Shown here: positions 1 to 5,483 of the stretch, piece after piece | Position numbering within the stretch: position 1 is the stretch's first letter | How the letters are laid out: every line of letters starts with the position of its first letter | NCBI GenBank assembly: GCA_018668475.1 | Contig: JABJCZ010000195.1 | Coordinates: 1 to 9,896, forward strand | DNA from: Alphaproteobacteria bacterium | GTDB lineage: Bacteria; Pseudomonadota; Alphaproteobacteria; UBA828 | Length of the DNA stretch: 9,896 bases | Direction of reading: 5' to 3' | Program-made: the position numbers and the translations under genes | Notes under the pieces: model-generated | Database searches by the model: none | What the model saw: the letters and a program-made list of their open reading frames with translations, nothing else | What the model was told of the DNA's origin: nothing

Positions 1-1
1 G

Positions 2-323
2 CCCCGGACCTTCGCCCGAGAGCACAGCCGAATTAACCGGTTCTGCTGCGACGATTTTGATTTTAGGGTTCAGCTTGTGCAATACCTCACCGACGCCCGT
101 GATTGTGCCGCCTGTCCCAACGCCCGAAACAAAGAAGTCTGCGGTTTCTCCGAGGTCGTCCCAAAGCTCTTTGGCTGTGGTGTCCCTGTGGATTTGCGGG
201 TTTGCCGGGTTTTTGAACTGCTGGGGCACAAACGCGTTCTTCGTCGCATCGGCAATCTCTTGTGCTTTGTTGATTGCGCCGTTCATGCCTTGCGCAGCGG
301 GTGTTAAAACAAGCTCTGCGCCG
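2..323 (-). other. cysK: Internal CysK (O-acetylserine sulfhydrylase) segment within the chimeric ORF
   Basis: This segment encodes residues 265-372 of the fusion. It aligns from memory with the middle of CysK, roughly E. coli residues 115-225: ALGAELVLTP, the asparagine/proline stretch FKNPANPQIHRDTT, and the glycine loop SGVGTGGTITGVGEVL that holds the PLP phosphate. The catalytic Schiff-base lysine and the substrate-binding TSGNTG loop lie upstream in normal CysK and are absent here. Codon choice differs from the methyltransferase part: 7 of 14 alanines are GCA (4 of 26 before the join) and 5 of 7 lysines are AAA (3 of 11 before the join). That suggests a different source sequence. Confidence 0.8.
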
Positions 324-1117
324 AGTGCCTCGGCAATGGCATCGTGCTTCTCGATCGCCTCGTCGCCGGCTTCGCGATAGACCTCTCCAGCTGGGCCGAT
401 GGAGAACTGGAAGTCCATGGCGTCTTCGATTGTATTGCCGACCATCAGCGGTGCATCGACCCGAGTGAAAGAGATATCCTCATACCCGGCGATCTCAAGT
501 TGCTTTGTAACCATCGGCTCGTCGGCCATGGAGAACGGGCCGGGTCCGCAGCTGCGCCCGTCATCGCCAGGCGGCGGCAGGAACTGGAGCACGATCTCCT
601 TTGGCAGACCAAGCCACGGGTTGTCGGCGGAGGTGCGCCAGACGATCATGGTCATCTGCCCGCCCGGCTTGAGGGCCGAGCGCATGGCCCGCAGCCCGGC
701 GACCGGGTTTTCAAAAAACTGGGTGCCAAAGCGCGAGAAGACGAAATCATATTCTGGCTTGAACGGGTGAAACTGCACGTCGGCTTCGAGGAAAGAAACG
801 TTGGTGACGCCTTCCGTAGCCGCATCCTTACGACCGTACTCCATAAAGCCGTCGCAACAATCAACACCGAGCACGCTGCCGCCGGCATTGTCGGCGCCGA
901 CAGTTTTGGCAAACTGGATGGCGGTATCACCAAAGCCGCAGCCGACATCAAGCACCTTGTCGCCAGCCTTGATCGGCAGCATCGGAAAAATCGCTTCGGA
1001 ATGATGGCCAAGCCCGCCGACCAGGATGTGTTTGAACCGCACAAATTTCGGCAACAGGATGTCGTTCCAGAAATCTACGAATTCGGTATTTTCTGCGGGT
1101 GCCGAAGCAACATTCAT
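2..1117 (-). CDS. Chimeric ORF: class I SAM-dependent methyltransferase fused in frame to an internal cysteine synthase fragment (3' end off window)
   Basis: The frame runs 372 codons from ATG at 1117 with no stop before the left edge. Residues about 1-262 are a class I SAM-dependent methyltransferase. Motif I is KVLDVGCGFGDTAIQFA (54-70), an acidic end of strand 2 is GVD (84-86), EAD lies at 111-113, and a post-motif SALKPGGQMTMIVWR segment at 147-161 is typical of the fold. Its substrate is not readable. From about residue 266 the protein becomes cysteine synthase (CysK): GAELVLTP, then QQFKNPANPQIH (299-310) and the PLP phosphate loop GVGTGGTITGVG (332-343). The CysK part lacks roughly the first 115 residues of that enzyme, including the PLP lysine and the TSGNTG loop, so it could not be an active cysteine synthase on its own. 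GAGGGGG (1128-1134) lies 10 bases before the ATG. The fold assignments are firm. Whether the join is biological is open. Confidence 0.8.
   Translation of the reverse strand, partial: MNVASAPAENTEFVDFWNDILLPKFVRFKHILVGGLGHHSEAIFPMLPIKAGDKVLDVGCGFGDTAIQFAKTVGADNAGGSVLGVDCCDGFMEYGRKDAATEGVTNVSFLEADVQFHPFKPEYDFVFSRFGTQFFENPVAGLRAMRSALKPGGQMTMIVWRTSADNPWLGLPKEIVLQFLPPPGDDGRSCGPGPFSMADEPMVTKQLEIAGYEDISFTRVDAPLMVGNTIEDAMDFQFSIGPAGEVYREAGDEAIEKHDAIAEALGAELVLTPAAQGMNGAINKAQEIADATKNAFVPQQFKNPANPQIHRDTTAKELWDDLGETADFFVSGVGTGGTITGVGEVLHKLNPKIKIVAAEPVNSAVLSGEGPG
308..336 (-). other. Fusion junction between methyltransferase and CysK coding sequence
   Basis: The protein passes from IAEAL (residues 261-265, a plausible methyltransferase C-terminal helix) to GAELVLTP (266-273, typical CysK) without a linker. 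Methyltransferases of this type usually continue for about 25-30 more residues in a final helix and strand, which are missing. CysK proteins often read KALGA at the equivalent place, so a short shared run around EALGAEL could have served as microhomology for recombination, or as an overlap for a false assembly join. The exact breakpoint is inferred. Confidence 0.55.
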
Positions 1118-1265
1118 GAAATTAATTCCCCCTCAGTATGGCTGTGGCCGGTTTTCTCATATGGCGGGCCAACACTCCATCCCTGTTATTTCATGTGGGG
1201 ATGAGAGCGAGAAATACCAAGGAACTATTTCACGGCGGGCGATATCAGCGCGGGAGATGTCGGCT

Positions 1266-2153
1266 TTAAGCTAGTCCTGCCAGCCAAGTCTCCAGCGCCT
1301 CTCCGATGCCGTGAGGGTTGTCCTCCTGCACATAATGGGTGCCGCGGCCAATATCGGCAGTGGTGAGGTTGGTCAGGTTTTCGCGGCACCAATTGACCAT
1401 CGGCGCCGTCGTCAAGCCGCCCGGCGTTGCATGACACAACAACATCGGCAGGTCGGTCTCTGTTAGCCATTTGTTGTAGGCGCTGACCGCTTGATGCACA
1501 TCTGCCGGGCGCCCCTCAATCGGGATCTCCCGTGGCCACTGGCGCACGGGCCGCCGCGAGCGGATGGTGGGAAACGCAGACCGGTAGTAGTCGTGCTCCT
1601 CTTTGGTGAGCGTGCGATTGATGGCGGACGGGAGAATTTTCTCAATAAACGCATTCATGACGCTGATCATCATCCAGCCCAGCACCGGTGTGCGCATGAT
1701 TTTGAAACCAGTGCGGTAACCCGGCGGAAAGTCGGTCCAGCCGACGGGCCGCATGATGGCCTCCATAAAGGCGATGCCGCGCACGTTTTCGGCGTGGCGC
1801 CGGGCATAGTGAAAGCCCAGGCCTGAGCCCCAGTCATGCACGACAAGGGTAACGTTTTTCAGGCCCATGGCCTCAATGAAGCCATCCACAAACGTGACGT
1901 GATCAGAAAAGCGATAGGCGAGGTCGGGCCGGGCTGATTTGCCCATGCCGATCAGATCCATGGCGATGGCGCGGTGGGTTTTCGCCGCGTAGGGCATGAT
2001 ATTGCGCCACAAATAGGATGACGTCGGATTGCCGTGGAGGAACAGTACCGGGTCACCTTCGCCTTTTTCGACGTAATGAATTTTCTCGCCCGCCACATCT
2101 ACGTACTGTGAGGCGTAGGGGAAATTGGCTGAGATCGTCGGGGTCGTGGCCAT
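1266..2153 (-). CDS. dhaA: Haloalkane dehalogenase, subfamily II (DhaA/LinB-like)
   Basis: This is a 295-residue alpha/beta-hydrolase that hydrolyses the carbon-halogen bond of haloalkanes to give an alcohol, halide and a proton in the cytoplasm. DhaA of Rhodococcus is about 293 residues. All five signature residues of subfamily II can be placed: Asn42 in the HGNPTSSYLWRN oxyanion/halide loop (40-51), nucleophile Asp107 with halide-binding Trp108 in VVHDWGSGLG (104-113), catalytic acid Glu131 in AFMEAIMRP (128-136), and base His273 in GTHYVQEDNP (271-280). Each is shifted by one from DhaA numbering. The start at 2153 is preferred because AGGAG (2161-2165) sits 7 bases upstream and family homology begins there. 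An in-frame ATG at 2270 would add 39 basic, unrelated residues. The gene is divergent from the VOC gene and 148 bases upstream of the methyltransferase-CysK ORF. Substrate range cannot be read from sequence. Confidence 0.92.
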   Translation of the reverse strand: MATTPTISANFPYASQYVDVAGEKIHYVEKGEGDPVLFLHGNPTSSYLWRNIMPYAAKTHRAIAMDLIGMGKSARPDLAYRFSDHVTFVDGFIEAMGLKNVTLVVHDWGSGLGFHYARRHAENVRGIAFMEAIMRPVGWTDFPPGYRTGFKIMRTPVLGWMMISVMNAFIEKILPSAINRTLTKEEHDYYRSAFPTIRSRRPVRQWPREIPIEGRPADVHQAVSAYNKWLTETDLPMLLCHATPGGLTTAPMVNWCRENLTNLTTADIGRGTHYVQEDNPHGIGEALETWLAGLA

Positions 2154-2160
2154 GCTTGCG

Positions 2161-2165
2161 CTCCT
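2161..2165 (-). promoter_or_regulatory. Ribosome binding site deciding the dehalogenase start
   Basis: AGGAG on the minus strand, 7 bases before ATG 2153. No comparable site precedes the in-frame ATG at 2270, which supports the shorter 295-residue protein. Confidence 0.7.
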
Positions 2166-2256
2166 GATTGCTCGTTGCGTTTGCACTCTATCGCGGATCA
2201 GGCGGGTGCACGGGTAAACCTTGCTTGATCGCTTCCGGTATCGGCATCCCACCGTT

Positions 2257-2270
2257 TTGACGCATGTCAA
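2257..2270. repeat. Palindrome TTGACGCATGTCAA in the dehalogenase/VOC divergent region (possible operator)
   Basis: The TTGAC and GTCAA arms are perfect 5-base inverted repeats separated by GCAT. The site lies in the 194-base divergent gap (2154-2347), the longest non-coding stretch in the window. The leftward arm gives a consensus-like TTGACA (2270-2265) and the rightward arm TTGACG (2257-2262), either of which could be a -35 element. I could not find a good -10 at 16-19 bases on either strand. The half-sites match those of the marR-region palindrome (TTGAC...GTCAA), with a 4-base instead of 6-base centre. Function is inferred. Confidence 0.35.
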
Positions 2271-2347
2271 TGTGGCGCATGGGGTATGCGCTAGCGTGGG
2301 GTGTGCTCGTCTGCGAGCCTGACCTGCTATTTGGAGAGCCCATTGCC

Positions 2348-2770
2348 ATGATGCCGCAAGCCCTGCACCACGTTACCCTGCGCCCCCATGATATCGATGC
2401 CGCGCGTGATTTTTATCAGGATGTGGTCAAGCTGAAGGTGGGCGAGCGACCACCGTTCGATTTTCCCGGATACTGGCTCTATATCGCTGACGCGCCGGTG
2501 ATCCATCTGGTTGATGGCTCCGGCACGCTGGATGCCTATTTCGGCGATGCGCCCAGCGCAGGTGATTCCGCGTCGGGCGAGGTCGGCGGTGGCGCGGTGG
2601 ACCATGTGGCGTTTCACTATGCGCCGGAGGATTTCGAGCCCGTGCGGGAGAGCTTCGAGCGGGCTGGCACGCCCTATCATCATCAGGTTGTACCGGGGCT
2701 CGGCCTGCGGCAAATATTCGTCAAGGATCCGGACGGCGTGCGCGTGGAGATGAACTTCCCCGCTGAGTGA
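2348..2770 (+). CDS. VOC (glyoxalase/bleomycin-resistance/dioxygenase fold) protein
   Basis: This 140-residue single-module VOC protein has two beta-alpha-beta-beta-beta repeats. The first starts at LHHVTL (6-11) and includes VIHLVDG (51-57). The second starts at VDHVAFH (84-90) and ends in the strand GVRVEMNF (130-137), preceded by the family-typical DPDG turn (127-130). The usual metal-ligand positions are filled: His8, His53, His86 and Glu134. That is compatible with a metal-dependent lyase, isomerase or dioxygenase, but the substrate is not readable. GGAGAG (2333-2338) is 9 bases before ATG 2348, and a second ATG follows at 2351. The open frame reaches back to 2264, but that extension lacks family character. 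The gene precedes the nitrile hydratase operon by about 94 bases in the same direction and is divergent from the dehalogenase. Confidence 0.85.
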   Translation: MMPQALHHVTLRPHDIDAARDFYQDVVKLKVGERPPFDFPGYWLYIADAPVIHLVDGSGTLDAYFGDAPSAGDSASGEVGGGAVDHVAFHYAPEDFEPVRESFERAGTPYHHQVVPGLGLRQIFVKDPDGVRVEMNFPAE

Positions 2771-2800
2771 AGGCTTTTGATTTTCGCGCTGTGGCCTGTT

Positions 2801-2815
2801 CTCCCGCGCGGGGAG
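2801..2815. repeat. Palindrome CTCCCGCGCGGGGAG upstream of nthA
   Basis: This inverted repeat has 5-base arms (CTCCC and GGGAG) around GCGCG. It lies directly in front of the putative extended -10 of the nitrile hydratase promoter. It is not followed by a T run, so it is a poor intrinsic terminator for the VOC gene. An operator role is possible but inferred from position only. Confidence 0.3.
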
Positions 2816-2824
2816 TGCTAAACT
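2816..2824 (+). promoter_or_regulatory. Putative extended -10 promoter element for the nitrile hydratase operon
   Basis: TGCTAAACT matches the extended -10 pattern TGnTAnnnT. It would place the start site near 2831, leaving a leader of about 33 bases that includes the ribosome site at 2852-2858. No convincing -35 hexamer lies 17 bases upstream, which an extended -10 promoter can tolerate. Confidence 0.35.
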
Positions 2825-2851
2825 GCAGCGACTGCGGATTATGTCGGAAGC

Positions 2852-2858
2852 GGGGGAG
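2852..2858 (+). promoter_or_regulatory. Ribosome binding site deciding the nthA start
   Basis: GGGGGAG sits 6 bases before ATG 2865. The in-frame ATG at 2841 lies upstream of this purine run and has no equally good site of its own, so translation from 2865 is favoured. Confidence 0.65.
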
Positions 2859-2864
2859 CGCTTG

Positions 2865-3464
2865 ATGTCTCACGATCACTCACATGATCACGACCCATTG
2901 GAAAAGGGCACCGCCCTGCGCGTGCGCGCACTTGAGGAGCTTCTCGTTGCCAAGGGGCTGGTAACGTCTGAAGCGCTGGACACCGTGATCTCCCATTACG
3001 AAAACAACGTTGGCCCGCGCAATGGCGCTTCGGTAGTCGCCAAGGCCTGGGTCGATGCGGACTTCAAGGCCCGGCTGCTGGCCGATGGCCCAGCCACGCT
3101 GGAGGCGCTCGGCTTCAAAGGGTTTCAGGGCGAGCATATGCGGGTGATCGAGAACACCCCCGACGTGCACAACATGGTGGTCTGCACGTTGTGCTCCTGC
3201 TACCCGTGGCCGCTTCTGGGCCTGCCGCCGGCCTGGTTCAAAAGCATGTCCTATCGCGCTCGCGCTGTGAGCGAGCCACGCGCCGTGTTGGCCGATTTTG
3301 GTGTCGCCGTGCCGGCGGACACATCTGTAAGGGTGTGGGATTCCACTGCCGAGGTGCGGTATCTGGTCATGCCCATGCGCCCCGCCGGCACTGATGTTCT
3401 GAACGAAGCCGATCTCGCCGCGCTGGTTACGCGCGACGGCATGATTGGCACGGCGCTGGTTTAG
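2865..3464 (+). CDS. nthA: Nitrile hydratase alpha subunit, cobalt type
   Basis: This is the 199-residue metal-bearing subunit of nitrile hydratase, which adds water to R-CN to give the amide. The metal site is VCTLCSC (106-112). Cys107, Cys110 and Cys112 plus Ser111 backbone atoms bind the metal, and in the family the latter two cysteines are oxidised to sulfinic and sulfenic acid. Threonine at the second position of CTLCSC marks the cobalt type; iron enzymes have serine. Other family blocks are [16 protein letters not shown] (49-64), [10 protein letters not shown] (94-103), [12 protein letters not shown] (113-124) and [19 protein letters not shown] (158-176). The N-terminus, [10 protein letters not shown], is histidine-rich. 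The length is normal for the family. The gene is followed 15 bases later by nthB with its own ribosome site, so they form an operon. Confidence 0.96.
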   Translation: MSHDHSHDHDPLEKGTALRVRALEELLVAKGLVTSEALDTVISHYENNVGPRNGASVVAKAWVDADFKARLLADGPATLEALGFKGFQGEHMRVIENTPDVHNMVVCTLCSCYPWPLLGLPPAWFKSMSYRARAVSEPRAVLADFGVAVPADTSVRVWDSTAEVRYLVMPMRPAGTDVLNEADLAALVTRDGMIGTALV

Positions 3465-3479
3465 CGGGAGGGAAGCGCA

Positions 3480-4148
3480 ATGGATGGCATTCATGACATG
3501 GGCGGCATGCAGGGCTTTGGCCCGGTGCGCCCTGTTGAAGAGGATTTCAAATTTTCGGCCGACTGGGAGCGCCGGGTATTCGGCCTGACGCAAGCACTGG
3601 GGGGCATAACGCCCTTCAACGTCGATGAGTTCCGCCGCCAGATTGAGCGCATTCCGCCGGCGGAATATCTCAACACCCTTTATTTCGAAAAGTGGCTGAT
3701 CGCGCTGGAATGGTTCCTGCAGGATCGCGGCCTTGTTAGTGCTGAAGAGCTTGCGGCCAGCGCCAAGCTGTTTGATGCCGACACGGCGGGCCGTGAGCCA
3801 GTTGATGGTGCCGCATTGCTCGCCATTCTGGGTGAAGGGGTGGAGCTGGAGTATCCGCGCGACACGGCCGTGCCGGCATTCGCCGAAGGTGCGACAGTGC
3901 GGGTCAAACTCCGGCATGATGTTAGCCACAATCGTTCGCCACGCTATTTGCGAGGGCGCACAGGCACCATTATCGCGGATATTGGCGTGTTCCAGTTTCC
4001 GGATACGGTGGCTCAAAATATTGGCACCAATCCGCAACATCTCTACACCGTGTGTTTTGCGGCTGCCGACCTTTGGGGCGGGGAAGCTGAAGCTGCCGGC
4101 GATGAAGTGCTGGCGGACCTGATGGAGAGCTACCTTGAGCCCGTCTGA
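3480..4148 (+). CDS. nthB: Nitrile hydratase beta subunit
   Basis: This 222-residue subunit pairs with NthA and completes the active-site pocket. It opens with the hallmark MDGIHDMGGMQGFGPV (1-16). The N-terminal helical domain contains FRRQIERIPPAEYLN (51-65) and YFEKWLIALEWFL (68-80). Arginines in this region and in the later block NRSPRYLRGRTG (151-162) are at positions that in known enzymes contact the oxidised cysteines of the alpha subunit. The C-terminal SH3-like barrel runs from about residue 125 (VRVKLRHDVSH at 140-150) to LYTVCFAAADLWG (188-200). GGGAGG (3466-3471) lies 8 bases before the ATG. Its 3' end overlaps the accessory gene by 14 bases, which suggests translational coupling. 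Confidence 0.96.
   Translation: MDGIHDMGGMQGFGPVRPVEEDFKFSADWERRVFGLTQALGGITPFNVDEFRRQIERIPPAEYLNTLYFEKWLIALEWFLQDRGLVSAEELAASAKLFDADTAGREPVDGAALLAILGEGVELEYPRDTAVPAFAEGATVRVKLRHDVSHNRSPRYLRGRTGTIIADIGVFQFPDTVAQNIGTNPQHLYTVCFAAADLWGGEAEAAGDEVLADLMESYLEPV
4124..4129 (+). promoter_or_regulatory. Ribosome binding site inside nthB supporting the TTG start of the accessory gene
   Basis: GGAGAG lies within the last codons of nthB, 5 bases before TTG 4135. The alternative ATG at 4195 has only a weak, more distant purine run. This favours a TTG start coupled to the end of nthB translation. Confidence 0.5.
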
Positions 4149-4635
4149 CACTTTGGAGGGTAGCGCCACCCGACCGGAGCCATCGGCGCGTGGCATGAGT
4201 GCCGCTGACGTGGTGGCCCGGCTTGAGGCCGCCGGCTTGCCGGGGTTGCCGGTCATGGCTGGCAACGACCAACACGAGCCGGCGTTTCATGCGCCCTGGG
4301 AGGCCCGCATATTTGCGTTGGTCGTCACCCTGGTCGAGGCCGGGCATTTTCCGTGGGGCGTATTTCAGAACCGGCTCGCCACGGAGCTTGTGGCGGCGGA
4401 AGGCTCGGGCCGCGCGGCTGAGGAAACAGATGCGGCAGGCGCTGAAGGCATCAACCGGTACTATTATGACTGCTGGCTGGCCGCGGCCGAGGCGACGCTG
4501 AGCGCCGAAGCGATCGTCGCGCCCGGCGCAGTGGACAATCACATGAACGACCTTCGCGCGCACGTCGAAGGTGTTCGCAATCACCAACTCAGTGCGGGTG
4601 GCGGTGCAACCGCCGGCCCCTTAGCACAAGGCTAG
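4135..4635 (+). CDS. Nitrile hydratase accessory/activator protein (beta-subunit N-terminal-like)
   Basis: This protein of up to 166 residues resembles the small accessory proteins encoded after cobalt nitrile hydratase beta subunits. In characterised systems these help deliver cobalt to, and exchange, the alpha subunit (the p14K/NhlE class). The recognisable core is PAFHAPWEARIFALVVTLVE (49-68), followed by GHFPWGVFQNRLATEL (70-85) and INRYYYDCWLAAAEATL (106-122), which mirrors the beta subunit's WERRVFGLTQAL and YFEKWLIALEWFL. The initiation codon is probably TTG at 4135 with a ribosome site inside nthB. ATG at 4195 would give 146 residues. The C-terminal tail after about residue 127 (VAPGAVDNHMNDLRAHVEG onward) is longer than I expect for the family and is low in complexity at the end. 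Confidence is high for the family and moderate for the start. Confidence 0.85.
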   Translation: MSPSDTLEGSATRPEPSARGMSAADVVARLEAAGLPGLPVMAGNDQHEPAFHAPWEARIFALVVTLVEAGHFPWGVFQNRLATELVAAEGSGRAAEETDAAGAEGINRYYYDCWLAAAEATLSAEAIVAPGAVDNHMNDLRAHVEGVRNHQLSAGGGATAGPLAQG

Positions 4636-4735
4636 GCCGGAACACGTCATATTTGCGCCGGATCAATGCGGCGGGGCGCGGTGACGGTGAAAATCACTCC
4701 ATATCGCGATCCTGCTGCGACATTGGGTGAGGCGC

Positions 4736-5473
4736 ATGGCTGACGACCGTACCATTGAGATTGAACATTTCGCCGACGTACTCTGTATCTGGGCCTATAT
4801 CGGTGAAATCCGTCTGGCCCAGGTTCGCGCAGAGTTTGGCGCGCAGGTGCGCTTCACACATCGTTTTTGCTCAGTGTTTGGCGACAGCGCCCGACGTATC
4901 GAGAGCCGGTGGGGCGACAAGGGCGGCATCGCCGGTTTTGCGGCGCATGTGCATGAGGTCGCGGCAGATTTTGATCATGTCCAGGTGCATCCGGATATCT
5001 GGCAGACGGTGCGCCCGGTCTCGTCTGCCAGCCCGCACCTGTTTTTGCACGCAGTGGCGGTGGCTAATGCGGACGCTGAGGGCGGCCAGGATCGCCCGGC
5101 GCCCGGGTGCCTGAAATGTTCAGGTGCCGAGACCCTGTGTCAGAGTGCGCTCGAGTGCGCCGCCTCGGCGCTGCGCCATGCCTTTTTCAGAGACAATCGC
5201 GATGTCTCCACCTGGGCCGTTCAGGCCGAGGTGACTGAGGAGCTGGGTCTCGATGTTGAGGCTGTGCGGGCGGCGCTGAACAGCGGTGCGGCCCATGCCC
5301 GGCTGGCCGGTGACTACGAAGATGTGGCGCGGCTGCACATTCAAGGCAGCCCGACGCTGGTGCTCGATGGCGGGCGCGAGCGACTCTATGGCAATGTCGG
5401 CTTTCGGGTGATCGAGGCCAATATTCAGGAGCTGCTGCGCGTGCCCGACCGGAGCCACGCGAGCTGGTGTTAG
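4736..5473 (+). CDS. DsbA/FrnE-like thioredoxin-fold protein with one active-site cysteine
   Basis: This 245-residue protein has the DsbA-family architecture: a first strand and active-site turn HFADVLCIWAYIGEIRL (11-27), a helical insert (about 60-190), and a C-terminal thioredoxin half with the cis-proline loop IQGSPTLVL (202-210, Pro206) and GNVGFRVIEANIQELL (219-234). Where FrnE-type oxidoreductases carry CPWC, this one has Cys17-Ile-Trp-Ala20, so the resolving cysteine is missing. It cannot act as a normal dithiol oxidase through that site. A glutathione-dependent or isomerase-like role, as in 2-hydroxychromene-2-carboxylate isomerase relatives, is possible. The other cysteines are Cys45, a cluster at 125, 128, 135 and 141, and a C-terminal Cys245. 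No signal peptide is visible, so it is cytoplasmic. A GTG at 4727 is in frame; ATG 4736 is chosen although GGTGAGG ends only 3 bases upstream. It lies 100 bases after the nitrile hydratase operon. Confidence 0.8.
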   Translation: MADDRTIEIEHFADVLCIWAYIGEIRLAQVRAEFGAQVRFTHRFCSVFGDSARRIESRWGDKGGIAGFAAHVHEVAADFDHVQVHPDIWQTVRPVSSASPHLFLHAVAVANADAEGGQDRPAPGCLKCSGAETLCQSALECAASALRHAFFRDNRDVSTWAVQAEVTEELGLDVEAVRAALNSGAAHARLAGDYEDVARLHIQGSPTLVLDGGRERLYGNVGFRVIEANIQELLRVPDRSHASWC

Positions 5474-5483
5474 TGGGCGTGTC

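Noticed and set aside
344..1204. A 286-codon plus-strand open frame
   Set aside because: It is antisense to the methyltransferase-CysK frame, whose minus-strand product has clear family motifs. The plus-strand product has none.
1118..1265. Promoter for the methyltransferase-CysK ORF in the gap after the dehalogenase
   Set aside because: No -35/-10 pair with acceptable spacing could be found on the minus strand, so the gene may be read through from the dehalogenase.
2154..2270. N-terminal extension of the dehalogenase to ATG 2270
   Set aside because: The extra 39 residues are basic and unlike the family, a good ribosome site precedes ATG 2153, and the extension would cover the divergent control region.
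2880..4265. A 461-codon minus-strand open frame across nthA, nthB and the accessory gene
   Set aside because: It is the mirror of three well-recognised plus-strand genes with low stop density caused by high GC. The product has no recognisable domain.
4636..4735. Promoter or terminator between the accessory gene and the DsbA-like gene
   Set aside because: I found no paired -35/-10 elements and no hairpin with a T run. The short GTGA-AAA-TCAC repeat is too small to interpret.
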